Below are positions 7,683 through 15,685 of a DNA stretch of 64,000 bases, in pieces. Below the pieces are notes generated by a model. It was not told the DNA's origin. It ran no database searches and saw nothing but the letters and a program-made list of their open reading frames with translations. This DNA comes from Rhizobiales bacterium 62-17 (GTDB taxonomy: Bacteria > Pseudomonadota > Alphaproteobacteria > Rhizobiales > Beijerinckiaceae), in contig MKVW01000007.1 of the NCBI GenBank assembly GCA_001898965.1, forward strand, positions 1 through 64,000, given 5' to 3'. Both the position numbers and the translations under genes were made by a program. Positions within the stretch are counted from its first letter, which is position 1. Each line of letters opens with the position of its first letter.

Positions 7683-8503
7683 CGGAAGTGGTGCAGAGCG
7701 GCATGTCCCAGGATCGATCAGACACCGTGCGCAGGCCGCTGCCGGATTTCGTCCCGGCGGCCGGACTGATGATCGTTGCTCTGCTCCTGTGGGAATTGGG
7801 CGTGCGTCTGTTCAACGTACCGGAATTCGTCGTGCCGGCGCCCAGTGCCGTCTTCCGCTCGCTGATCGAGAGCCGCTATCACCTGATGGTGGCAGCCAAA
7901 GTGACGGCGATCGAAGTGCTCGTCGGCTTCATCCTCTCCGCCGTGGTCGGCATTGCCGTGGCCTTGGTGATCGCCCGCTTCGAGCGTTTCGGCCGGGCGC
8001 TTTATCCGCTGATCGTCCTGTTCCAGAACGTGCCGAAAGTGGCGCTGGCCCCGATCTTCATCTTGTGGTTCGGCTACGACATGGCGCCGAAACTGCTGCT
8101 CATCGTCGTCATCGCCTTCTTCCCGGTGACGATCGACATGCTCGCCGGCCTGCAATCGGTCGAACCGTCCTTCGTGTCGCTGATGAAATCGGTCGGTGCC
8201 AACAAGAACAAGATCATGCTGCGGGTGCGCATCCCCCATGCGCTGCCGCATCTCTTCGCCGGCCTGAAAGTGGCGATCACCTTCAGCGTCATCGGCGCCA
8301 TCGTCGGCGAATTCGCCGGCGCCAATGCTGGCCTCGGCTATGTGATCCAGTTTGCTTCGACACAATTGGATACGCCGCTGGTCTTCTCAGCTCTGCTCGT
8401 CATTTCGGTGCTCGGCCTCGCTTTCTACTACGTGGTGGAACTGGCCGAACGGTTCCTCGTGCCGTGGTCGCCGAAATACGACACGAGACAACGTTCTCAC
8501 TAA
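7679..8503 (+). CDS. ABC transporter permease, NitT/TauT (SsuC-like) family
   Basis: A 274-residue inner-membrane permease with six predicted hydrophobic segments and the BPD-type signature around residues 165-210 (SLMKSVGANKNKIMLRVRIPHALPHLFAGLK), which contacts the ATPase. The GTG start at 7679 overlaps the ATPase stop (GTGA) and has an AGGAGG site about 5 bp upstream; an ATG at 7703 is a less likely start. It forms the channel of the importer with the flanking ATPase and binding protein. Confidence 0.9.
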   Translation: MTEVVQSGMSQDRSDTVRRPLPDFVPAAGLMIVALLLWELGVRLFNVPEFVVPAPSAVFRSLIESRYHLMVAAKVTAIEVLVGFILSAVVGIAVALVIARFERFGRALYPLIVLFQNVPKVALAPIFILWFGYDMAPKLLLIVVIAFFPVTIDMLAGLQSVEPSFVSLMKSVGANKNKIMLRVRIPHALPHLFAGLKVAITFSVIGAIVGEFAGANAGLGYVIQFASTQLDTPLVFSALLVISVLGLAFYYVVELAERFLVPWSPKYDTRQRSH

Positions 8504-8548
8504 CCACAACAACAAGCCCAACCCAAACTGAACCAGAGGACCAGACCC

Positions 8549-9562
8549 ATGAGAAGATTAGCGTTCGCCGCCCTCCTCGTCGTCGCCAGCTCGGCCGCCC
8601 ATTCGGGTGCCCAGGCTGCCGATAAGGTCAGCGTGCAGCTCGATTATGTGGTGCGCGGCAATCATGCCATGTTCTTCGTCGCTCAGGAAAAGGGCTATTA
8701 CGCCAAGAACGGCATTGAAGTGACGGCGATCCAGAAGGGCACGGGTTCGCCGAACGCCATGCGTCTGGTCGGCAATGGCAACGCCGAATTCGGCTTCGGC
8801 GACTTGCCGACGCTCGCGGTTTCGCGTTCGCAGAACGTGCCGGTGGTCGCACTCGCCGCCGTCAACCAGCATAGCCCGCTGGCGATGCTGTCGCTGGCCA
8901 GCAAGACGAAATTGACCAAGCCGCAGGATCTCAAGGGCCTCAACATCGGCGTGCAGCCGTCGGGTTCCACCTATGTCTTCCTGAAGGCCTTCCTCGCCTC
9001 CAACGGCATGTCACTCAACGACATCAAACAGAGCACGGTGACACCGCCTTACGAAAACTACCTGCTGCTCGGCCGCGTCGACGCGGTGCCCGGCTATATC
9101 GATGCCGAAGTGCCGGAGCTGGAAGCCAAGGCCGGCGGCCCGGGTTCCCTGTCGATCATGCAGGGTTCGGACTTCGGTTACAAAGTCTATGGCTCGGGCC
9201 TGTTCACCACCGAGAAGATGATCGCCGAAAAGAGCGACGTGGTGCAGCGCTTCGTCAACGCCTATATGCAAGCCTTCGCCGACGTGGCCAACAATCCGGT
9301 CGAGGCCGCCGACATCATCATCAAAGCCAATCCGGAATATGCCAATCGCAAGACCGTGCTCGTGCAGCAGATCGAGGCCGACGTGAAGCACAGCTTCTTC
9401 AGCGACGACACCAAGGCCAATGGCCTCGGCTGGATGACGGAAGCGGTCTGGGCCGCGACGGTCAAGACCCTGGTCGAGCAGGAAGTGATGAAGCAGTCGA
9501 TTCCGGCCGCAGGCGCCTTCACCGACAAATATCTCAAAGGCGCCAATCCGCTGAAGCGATAA
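8549..9562 (+). CDS. ABC transporter substrate-binding protein, NMT1/SsuA-like
   Basis: A 337-residue periplasmic protein with a Sec signal peptide (MRRLAFAALLVVASSAAHSG, cleavage near AQA at 21-23). The mature N-terminus VSVQLDYVVRGNHAMFFVAQEKGYYAKNGIEV is the NMT1/THI5-like fold entry shared by binding proteins for taurine, sulfonates, pyrimidine precursors and aromatic acids. GAGGACC precedes the ATG. It is the third gene of the importer unit, downstream of the ring-cleavage genes, so the imported compound is probably the dioxygenase substrate or its precursor. Ligand identity is not readable. Confidence 0.88.
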   Translation: MRRLAFAALLVVASSAAHSGAQAADKVSVQLDYVVRGNHAMFFVAQEKGYYAKNGIEVTAIQKGTGSPNAMRLVGNGNAEFGFGDLPTLAVSRSQNVPVVALAAVNQHSPLAMLSLASKTKLTKPQDLKGLNIGVQPSGSTYVFLKAFLASNGMSLNDIKQSTVTPPYENYLLLGRVDAVPGYIDAEVPELEAKAGGPGSLSIMQGSDFGYKVYGSGLFTTEKMIAEKSDVVQRFVNAYMQAFADVANNPVEAADIIIKANPEYANRKTVLVQQIEADVKHSFFSDDTKANGLGWMTEAVWAATVKTLVEQEVMKQSIPAAGAFTDKYLKGANPLKR

Positions 9563-9590
9563 GCGCTTTAAAACTAGAGGAGAGTACCAA

Positions 9591-10220
9591 ATGATCCGTG
9601 TTCTTGGCCGGCAAACCTCCGGCAATGTGCAGAAAGTCCTGTTCTTCCTCGAAGAGGTGGGCGTGCCTTATGCGCGCGAGGATTACGGTCGCCAGTTCGG
9701 CAACACCAACACCGACGACTATCGTGCGCTCAACCCCAATATGAAGGTGCCGACGCTGGTCGATGGCGACGTCACCACCTGGGAATCGCACACGATCCTG
9801 CGTTACCTCGCCGCTTTGCATAAGCCGGAATTCACTGGCGCGACGCCGGCCGAGAAGACGCAGGTTGAGCGTTGGATGGATTGGCATCTCGGCTCGCTGA
9901 ACGCGCCCTATCTGGCCGTATTCCGCGACGCCAAGAAACCGGAAGCCGAACGCAGCGCCGATTTCGCCGCCCAGGCGGCCGATCTCGTGGCGCAGATGAA
10001 AATCCTCGACGGCGCGCTCGCCGGCAAGGATTGGCTGGCTCTGGGCCGCCTGACACTCGCCGACATCGCCATGGCCAGCGTTGCCAAGCGCTGCCTGGAA
10101 TTCCCGATCGACAAGCCGGAATTGCCGAACCTGACCCGCTGGATGAAGGCCATCGAAGCACGTCCCGCTTTCCAGGTCGCCATCGGCAGCAAGCCGAGCA
10201 CTATCGCCAAGGCGGCGTAA
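9591..10220 (+). CDS. Glutathione S-transferase family protein
   Basis: A 209-residue protein with a thioredoxin-like N-terminal domain (MIRVLGRQTSGNVQKVLFFLEE; cis-Pro in MKVPTLVDGD; glutathione-contact ESHTILRYLA) and an all-helical C-terminal domain with the N-capping motif LTLADIAMA. It is the last gene of the dioxygenase operon, just before a terminator. Gentisate-type pathways often use a glutathione-dependent maleylpyruvate isomerase after ring cleavage, so that role is attractive. The protein lacks the SSxS-type start of zeta-class isomerases, so the assignment stays open. AGGAGAG precedes the start. Confidence 0.85.
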   Translation: MIRVLGRQTSGNVQKVLFFLEEVGVPYAREDYGRQFGNTNTDDYRALNPNMKVPTLVDGDVTTWESHTILRYLAALHKPEFTGATPAEKTQVERWMDWHLGSLNAPYLAVFRDAKKPEAERSADFAAQAADLVAQMKILDGALAGKDWLALGRLTLADIAMASVAKRCLEFPIDKPELPNLTRWMKAIEARPAFQVAIGSKPSTIAKAA

Positions 10221-10232
10221 TCATCGACAACG

Positions 10233-10260
10233 AGGCGCGCCGAGCCGGCGCGCCTTCTTT
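10233..10260 (+). terminator. Intrinsic terminator of the dioxygenase operon
   Basis: AGGCGCGCC (10233-10241) and GGCGCGCCT (10247-10255) form a perfect 9-bp GC-rich stem with a 5-nt loop, followed at once by TCTTTTTAT. It lies 12 bp after the glutathione transferase stop and closes the 4057-10220 operon. The GMC oxidoreductase beyond it therefore depends on readthrough or on its own promoter. Confidence 0.88.
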
Positions 10261-10284
10261 TTATATTCTGGGAGACAGAGGACC

Positions 10285-11904
10285 GTGGCCGGCGACTCGT
10301 TTGACTATGTGATCATCGGCGCCGGCTCCGCCGGCTGCACGCTCGCCAATCGCCTGTCGGCCGATCCCAAACTCAAGGTTCTCGTGCTCGAAGCCGGCGG
10401 CTGGGACAGGCATCCCTTCATCAAGCTGCCGCTTGGCTGGGGCAAGGTGCTGCGCGACCGCATCTATGACTGGGGCTATGACGGCGAACCGCAACAGACC
10501 ATGGGCGGTCGCCGGGTGGAATGCGCGCGCGGCAAGGTGGTCGGCGGGTCATCCTCGATCAATGCCATGGCCTATGTGCGTGGCAATCGCGGCGATTACG
10601 ACCGCTGGGCCTCTTATGGCCTGAACGGTTGGTCCTACGAAAACGTGCTGCCCTATTTCCGCAAGCAGGAGAACTGGGAAGGCGGCGCCAGCGCCTATCG
10701 CGGTTCAGGCGGTCCGCTCTCCACCCGCAAGGCGCGCTACGAAGATCCACTGATTGAAGCCTATTTCGCCGCCACAGCCGCCGCCGGCTATGAACAGAAC
10801 GACGATTATAACGGCGCGCGCCAGGACGGCTTCTCGCGCATGCAGATGACCATCCGTAATGGCTGGCGCGACAGCGCCGCCACCGCCTATCTGCACCCGG
10901 TGCTGCGCCGCCCCAATCTGCAGATCCGCGTCAAGGCGCAGGTGACCCGCATCCTGTTTACGGGCATACGGGCCACCGGCATCGAATATGTGCAGGATGG
11001 TCTTACGCATCAGGTGCATGCCGAGCGCGAAGTCATCCTGTCGGGCGGTTCGATCAATTCGCCGCAAACCCTGCAGCTTTCCGGCATCGGCGATCCAGAG
11101 CTGCTCAGCGCTCATAAAATCCCGGTTAAAGCCGCCCTGCCCGGCGTCGGCCGCAATCTGCAAGACCATGCCGCAGCGCTCCTCATCTATGGCCGAGGCG
11201 ATACCAGCCCGCTCCTGCGCAACATGCGGCTCGACCGCGTCGCGCTCGGCGCCGTACAGGGCTATCTGTTTGGCACGGGCTTCATGAGCGATTTGCCGGG
11301 CGGCATCACCGGCTTCGTCAAAACCGATGCGGCGAAGGCCCTGCCCGACATCCAGCTCCTGTTCATCGCCGGATCTTTGGCTGCCAATCCCTATCTGCCG
11401 CCGTTCCAAAAGCCCTTTGCCGACAGTTTCGCCTGCCGCATCGTGCTGCTGCGGCCGGAAAGCCGGGGCACGGTGAAGATCGCCTCGGCCGATCCGCTGG
11501 CGCATCCCAAGATCGATATGGGCCTGCTCTCCACCGCCAACGACTGGTCGGTGCTGCGCCAGGGCATTTCTCTGTTCCGCGATATGGCAAGGCGGCCGGA
11601 ACTGAAGGATTTTGTCGCCCGCGAGATCGGTCCCGACGCCAGCGTCAAGGACGATGCGGCGTTGGAGGCTTACGTTCGCAACACCGCCGTCACGGCGCAT
11701 CATCCCGCCGGCACGTGCAAGATGGGCTCCGACAAGGACGACATGGCGGTGGTCGACGATGAATTGCGCGTGCGCGGCGTCGAGGGCCTGCGGGTGGTCG
11801 ACGCCTCGGTCTTCCCCGATCTCGTCGGCGGCAACATCAACGCACCGACCATCATGATCGCCGAACGCGCCGCCGACCTCATCCTCGGTAAAATGTCGTC
11901 ATAG
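10285..11904 (+). CDS. GMC family FAD-dependent oxidoreductase (choline/alcohol dehydrogenase-like)
   Basis: A 539-residue flavoprotein starting with the FAD dinucleotide fold YVIIGAGSAGCTLANRL, with the E-containing LVLEAGG 30 residues later and the GMC signatures VVGGSSSINAMAYVRG (about 85-100) and GGSINSPQTLQLSGIG (about 255-270). The C-terminal HHPAGTCKMG and GGNINAPTIMIAERAADLI carry the active-site His and Asn. Such enzymes oxidise primary alcohols or polyols. The GTG at 10285 is preceded by GAGGA. It follows the dioxygenase operon after a terminator and overlaps the convergent LysR gene by 6 bp. It may feed the aromatic pathway by oxidising a side-chain alcohol, but this is only positional. 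Confidence 0.88.
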   Translation: MAGDSFDYVIIGAGSAGCTLANRLSADPKLKVLVLEAGGWDRHPFIKLPLGWGKVLRDRIYDWGYDGEPQQTMGGRRVECARGKVVGGSSSINAMAYVRGNRGDYDRWASYGLNGWSYENVLPYFRKQENWEGGASAYRGSGGPLSTRKARYEDPLIEAYFAATAAAGYEQNDDYNGARQDGFSRMQMTIRNGWRDSAATAYLHPVLRRPNLQIRVKAQVTRILFTGIRATGIEYVQDGLTHQVHAEREVILSGGSINSPQTLQLSGIGDPELLSAHKIPVKAALPGVGRNLQDHAAALLIYGRGDTSPLLRNMRLDRVALGAVQGYLFGTGFMSDLPGGITGFVKTDAAKALPDIQLLFIAGSLAANPYLPPFQKPFADSFACRIVLLRPESRGTVKIASADPLAHPKIDMGLLSTANDWSVLRQGISLFRDMARRPELKDFVAREIGPDASVKDDAALEAYVRNTAVTAHHPAGTCKMGSDKDDMAVVDDELRVRGVEGLRVVDASVFPDLVGGNINAPTIMIAERAADLILGKMSS

Positions 11905-12792
11905 GTGGTGGTCGCACCAGCGGCTGAAAACCTGCAAGAAGGTACGGACGCGGCGCGGCGCGAAACGGGCGTTGGGAATGACCGCATAAACAGGTCTCGG
12001 ACGAATGTCATAGGCGGCCAAAAGCGGCTCCAGCGCACCGACTTCCAGATCAGCCTTGACGTAATAGAGCGGTAGTTGCGCGATGCCGACGCCGGCAATC
12101 GCAGCCTGTCGAACCGCCTGCACGCTGGCCGCCGAAAAGCGGCCGGATACTTTGACGGACTCACCATTGGCGAAGCGCCAAATCCGGTCTGGCGCGAGCC
12201 GCGGATGCAAAAGGCAATTGTGCGCCGACAGATCTTCAATGCTTTGTGGCCGCCCTGCTTCCTTGATGTAGGCCGGGGCCGCGCATGTGGCCCATCGCAT
12301 CCGGCCAACCCGCCGCGCCACCACCGCCGATTCCGCTGGAATGTCCCACAGCCGAATGGCGATATCGACATCGCCATCGGTACCGCCGAAGGAATGCGAG
12401 GCTGAATCACTCAGCAGCATCGTCACTTCAAGGCCGGGCTGCGATCGGATGAACTCGGCCAGGAAAAGGGCAAAACTGCCTGCCCCAAAGGCGCGCGGCA
12501 CCAGCAGCCGGAGATGCCCCATCGGGTCGGTCTGGCTCTCGCGAATGCTGGCCTCTGCCTCGTCGAGATCGGCGATCAAACGCGTGCAAAGATTGAAATA
12601 GCTTTCGCCGACCTCCGTGAGCGCCAATCGCCGGGTGGTGCGACGAAGCAGTTCGGCGCCCAGGCTCTGCTCGAGATCCTGAATATGTTTGGTGACGGCG
12701 GCGCGGGACGCCCCAAGCTCCGCGGCTGCGTTACGAAAGCTCCCGGCTTTCACCACGCGCACGAAGGTTTTCATCGCCCGTAATCGATCCAT
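11899..12792 (-). CDS. LysR family transcriptional regulator
   Basis: About 297 residues with the canonical LysR start MDRLRAMKTFVRVVKAGSFRNAAAELGASRAAVTKHIQDLE (winged HTH, residues 1-60) and a periplasmic-binding-like effector domain thereafter. The ATG at 12792 gives the standard family start; an in-frame ATG at 12867 with AAAGG close by would add 25 residues. It is divergent from the DUF1330/Bug/oxygenase genes at 12902, the likely target. It belongs to the CrgA/AaeR-like group that uses VTKHIQDLE in the recognition helix region. No effector can be inferred. Confidence 0.88.
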   Translation of the reverse strand: MDRLRAMKTFVRVVKAGSFRNAAAELGASRAAVTKHIQDLEQSLGAELLRRTTRRLALTEVGESYFNLCTRLIADLDEAEASIRESQTDPMGHLRLLVPRAFGAGSFALFLAEFIRSQPGLEVTMLLSDSASHSFGGTDGDVDIAIRLWDIPAESAVVARRVGRMRWATCAAPAYIKEAGRPQSIEDLSAHNCLLHPRLAPDRIWRFANGESVKVSGRFSAASVQAVRQAAIAGVGIAQLPLYYVKADLEVGALEPLLAAYDIRPRPVYAVIPNARFAPRRVRTFLQVFSRWCDHHL

Positions 12793-12901
12793 TCCGGCAA
12801 GATTGTTCTGATTTTCTGAATTGTCGAGTCGGAATTCGCTGCCTTGTTTGGCTTTTACGCCTCTCATAACCTTTCTAGAAATAAAAACGGGACAGCCTCA
12901 C

Positions 12902-13183
12902 ATGCCGGCGTATGTAATTGGAGAAGCTGAGATTCTTCATCCTGAGCGGATGCAACCTTATAGCGTTGCCGTCGCCAAGGCCGTGGCCCTTCACGGCGGC
13001 AAGTATCTTGCTCGTGGCTCGGTTCCTGAAACATTGGAAGGCACCGATGGCCACAAATTCCTGCTCATCGAATTTCCCGACCGACAGACGGCGCGAAACT
13101 GGTTCGCCTCTCCGGAATATCAGGCGGCCAAACAGCTGCGTTTGGGCAATTCCAACCTGCGGCTGCTGCTGATCGACGGTTAG
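12902..13183 (+). CDS. DUF1330 domain-containing protein
   Basis: A 93-residue ferredoxin-like alpha/beta-barrel protein with the DUF1330 pattern: PAYVIGEAEILHPERMQPYSVAVAK at the start, then GGKYLARG, and LIEFPDRQTARNWFASPEYQAAKQLR. These small dimeric proteins often accompany catabolic enzymes; no activity is established. GGGA precedes the ATG at 12902. It begins a likely operon with the Bug protein (20-bp gap) and the 2OG oxygenase, divergent from the LysR gene. Confidence 0.88.
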   Translation: MPAYVIGEAEILHPERMQPYSVAVAKAVALHGGKYLARGSVPETLEGTDGHKFLLIEFPDRQTARNWFASPEYQAAKQLRLGNSNLRLLLIDG

Positions 13184-13203
13184 TTTTCATGGAGATTGGA
13201 CAT

Positions 13204-14274
13204 ATGGCGCACCGACCCGCATACCGCCGTCTGGCAGGCCTCCCTGCCCTCGCTGCCTTCGCCGCGACGATCGCCGTCGCCCAGCCTGTGCGCGCCCAGT
13301 CCGATTTCTATGCCCATAAGCAGATCAGCGTAATCATTTCCCACGCTGCCGGCTCGCCTTACGATTCCTTTGCGCGTCTGGTGATCCGGCACTATGGCAA
13401 ACACATTGCCGGCAACCCGACCTTGGTGCCGCAGAACATGCCCGGCGCCGTCGGCATGATCGCGCTCAACACGCTCTACAATCGCGCGCCGCGCGACGGC
13501 ACCACGATTGCCCAGGCCGGCAAAAGCGTCGTGCTCGAACCGCTCTTCGGCAATGAATTGGCGCGCTTCGATCCCTTGAAACTGAACTGGATCGGCAGCG
13601 GCCAGGCCGATGTCAGCCTGTGTTTCAGCCGCCTCGACAGTCCGATCAAGACGATCGAGGACGCGCGGCGCCAACAGGTTCTGGTCGGTGCCACGGGCCC
13701 GACCGGCGATAGCAGTTTCATTTCGCATCTGGTCAATCAACTGCTCGGCACCAAATTGAAGCCGGTTCTCGGCTATCCCGACACGCCAAATGTCGCGCTC
13801 GCCATGGAGCGCGGTGAACTCGATGGCGGCTGCGGCTACACGTCGACAACGCTGCGCGCGGCCCGGCCGCAGTGGTTTGAGGGCAAGGCCATCAATATCT
13901 TTTTGCAGGCCAGCCTGAAACGGACCAGCAGCTTCCCCGACATCCCGGCCTTGGGCGAGCTCGTCACCGACAAGAAGGACCGCGAGGCCTTGGAAGTGGC
14001 TATCAGCACCGATCCGCTGGTGCGCACGTTCGTTGCGCCGCCGGGGGTTCCCGCCGAGCGGGTCGAGATGCTGCGCAGCGCCTTCATGGCGACGATGCGG
14101 GACCCCGATTTCGTCGCCGAAGCGACAAAGTCGCAATTCGACGTCACCGCAACCAGCGGCGCTGACGTGAAAGCGCTGGTGGAGAAGCTGTATGCCAGCC
14201 CGCAGGACGCAGTGCAGCGGATCATCGAAATTCGCAAGATCGCCAGCGGTACGGCACCCGCTCCGACACGCTAA
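13204..14274 (+). CDS. Bug/TctC-type periplasmic binding protein
   Basis: About 356 residues. The ATG at 13204 has GGAG 9 bp upstream; an ATG at 13189 lacks a site. A twin-Arg-free Sec signal peptide ends near VRAQ (about residue 32). The body shows the Bug fold hallmarks: ISVIISHAAGSPYDSFARLV (ligand loop 1), VPQNMPGAVGMIALNTLYNRAPRDGTTI, GATGPTGDSSF, and the late PPGVPAERVEMLRSAF. Bug proteins bind carboxylates, usually for a tripartite tricarboxylate transporter, but no TctA/TctB gene is adjacent. It is longer than most Bug proteins (about 320) and lacks the standard first-loop residues, so its ligand may be unusual. Confidence 0.8.
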   Translation: MAHRPAYRRLAGLPALAAFAATIAVAQPVRAQSDFYAHKQISVIISHAAGSPYDSFARLVIRHYGKHIAGNPTLVPQNMPGAVGMIALNTLYNRAPRDGTTIAQAGKSVVLEPLFGNELARFDPLKLNWIGSGQADVSLCFSRLDSPIKTIEDARRQQVLVGATGPTGDSSFISHLVNQLLGTKLKPVLGYPDTPNVALAMERGELDGGCGYTSTTLRAARPQWFEGKAINIFLQASLKRTSSFPDIPALGELVTDKKDREALEVAISTDPLVRTFVAPPGVPAERVEMLRSAFMATMRDPDFVAEATKSQFDVTATSGADVKALVEKLYASPQDAVQRIIEIRKIASGTAPAPTR

Positions 14275-14301
14275 CCAATCGCCTATAGAGGAAGAACGCC
14301 C

Positions 14302-15318
14302 ATGCTACCGACCGTGAAACCACTCGATTTCTCGGAAGTCCCCGTCATCGACCTTGGTCCTCTTGCCTCCGGCAGCGATGAAGCACGGCGCGCGGTCGCC
14401 AGGGATATTGCGGAGGCCTGCGCCCGCGTCGGGTTTTTCTACATCAAGAACCACGGCATCGCGGAGGAGGATATCGCCGCGATCTTCAGGACGGCCGAGG
14501 ATTTCCATAATCTTCCCCTGGACGCGAAGATGGAAGTTTCGGTCACCAAGAACAATCATTTCCAAGGCTATCTGCACGGCAAGACCAAAGGCAACGACCG
14601 CAACATTTCCGAAAATCTGCAGGAAGCTTTTCAGATCAGACGCCCGTTGGCGCCTAACGATCCCGACTTGATGGCGGGCACGCCCTTGCATGGCATGATC
14701 CCCTGGCCCAGCGCCATGCCGGATCTGCAACCGCGCATGATGGCCTATTACGACAAAGTCGATGCGCTCGGCCGGGAGCTCGTGACGCTGTTCGAAATGA
14801 GCCTCGATCTGCCGCGCAAGATATTCAGCCGTTTCTTTCAAAAGGACATGAACTCGCTGCGGCTGCTGCATTATCCGCCACAGGCACCCGATGGGCCGGG
14901 CGACCATCTTGGCGCGCGCGCCCATACCGACACCAATGCCTTCACCATCCTGGCGCAGGACGCAAATGGCGGTTTGGAAATCCGCAACAAGCTCGGCGAA
15001 TGGGTGGCCGTGCCGCCGATCCCCGGCACATTCGTCGTCAATGTCGGCGAGATCCTGAAAGTCTGGACCGACGGCGTCTTCTCTTCGACCGTTCATCGCG
15101 TCATCAACCGTTCCGGTCGCGAACGCTATTCGATCCCCTTCTTCCTCTACCCCACTTTCGACGAAGTGATCTATCCGATCATCCGCAACCCCGACCCTGC
15201 CAATGTGGCGCCGGAAGATCTGCCGACATCCATGCCGCGCGATCGGCCGTTCATTTGGGGAGAATTCAAAGCCCGCAATTCAGCACGCATCATTCCGCAA
15301 AAAGTAGCGGCGCTTTGA
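14302..15318 (+). CDS. 2-oxoglutarate/Fe(II) oxygenase, isopenicillin N synthase family
   Basis: A 338-residue protein with the DIOX_N start (VPVIDLGPLASGSDEARRAVARDIAEACARVGFFYIKNHGI) and the double-stranded beta-helix carrying the iron triad His208-x-Asp210 (HTDTNAFTIL) and His265 (STVHRVINR). The 2-oxoglutarate carboxylate-binding RxS motif (Arg275, Ser277) is intact. It should hydroxylate, desaturate or cleave a small organic molecule while decarboxylating 2-oxoglutarate. It shares a probable operon with DUF1330 and a Bug binding protein, which suggests catabolism of the imported acid. A strong stem-loop follows it. Confidence 0.88.
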   Translation: MLPTVKPLDFSEVPVIDLGPLASGSDEARRAVARDIAEACARVGFFYIKNHGIAEEDIAAIFRTAEDFHNLPLDAKMEVSVTKNNHFQGYLHGKTKGNDRNISENLQEAFQIRRPLAPNDPDLMAGTPLHGMIPWPSAMPDLQPRMMAYYDKVDALGRELVTLFEMSLDLPRKIFSRFFQKDMNSLRLLHYPPQAPDGPGDHLGARAHTDTNAFTILAQDANGGLEIRNKLGEWVAVPPIPGTFVVNVGEILKVWTDGVFSSTVHRVINRSGRERYSIPFFLYPTFDEVIYPIIRNPDPANVAPEDLPTSMPRDRPFIWGEFKARNSARIIPQKVAAL

Positions 15319-15336
15319 AACATCGCACACTATGAA

Positions 15337-15366
15337 AACCGCCCCGCACTGAAGTGCGGGGCGGTT
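15337..15366. terminator. Bidirectional terminator hairpin
   Basis: AACCGCCCCGCACT (15337-15350) and AGTGCGGGGCGGTT (15353-15366) are perfect 14-bp arms separated by GA, so the apical bases open into a tetraloop. It lies between the convergent oxygenase and DUF4170 genes. On the minus strand the stem is followed by a run of four T, on the plus strand only by TTCTCC, so termination should be better for the minus-strand transcript. Confidence 0.8.
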
Positions 15367-15427
15367 CTCCGAGACGGCCCTCGGGCTGTGGGGGTCTCAG
15401 GCCTCTCGGGTTTTCGCCGCTTTCAGC

Positions 15428-15643
15428 TTACGCCGCTTGACGGCGCTGCGCGGGGATCGCGGAGGTGACGATCGAAAAGCGCGCGCAGGCTTCGAAGCGG
15501 TTGGCCAGCGAACAATCGCGCCAGACCTTTTCCGCCGATTCATAGTTCTCGAACGGACCGAACGTCTTGCCGGTGCCTTCGATGATCTGATGGAAATCGA
15601 GGTCGGAGAACTCGCCGCCGACAACCCAGAACTGCTCCTTCAT
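15428..15643 (-). CDS. DUF4170 domain-containing protein
   Basis: A 71-residue protein matching the small alphaproteobacterial DUF4170 family: MKEQFWVVGGEFSDLDF at the N-terminus, GPFENYESAEKVWRDCS in the middle and RFSIV near the end. It is soluble with no signal peptide. Function is unknown. AAGGAG lies 7 bp before the ATG. It begins 42 bp after the isocitrate lyase stop on the same strand, so the two may be cotranscribed. Confidence 0.9.
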   Translation of the reverse strand: MKEQFWVVGGEFSDLDFHQIIEGTGKTFGPFENYESAEKVWRDCSLANRFEACARFSIVTSAIPAQRRQAA

Positions 15644-15685
15644 GGCATGCTCCTTAATGTGTACGTTGAGTAAGAGGGTGAATGC

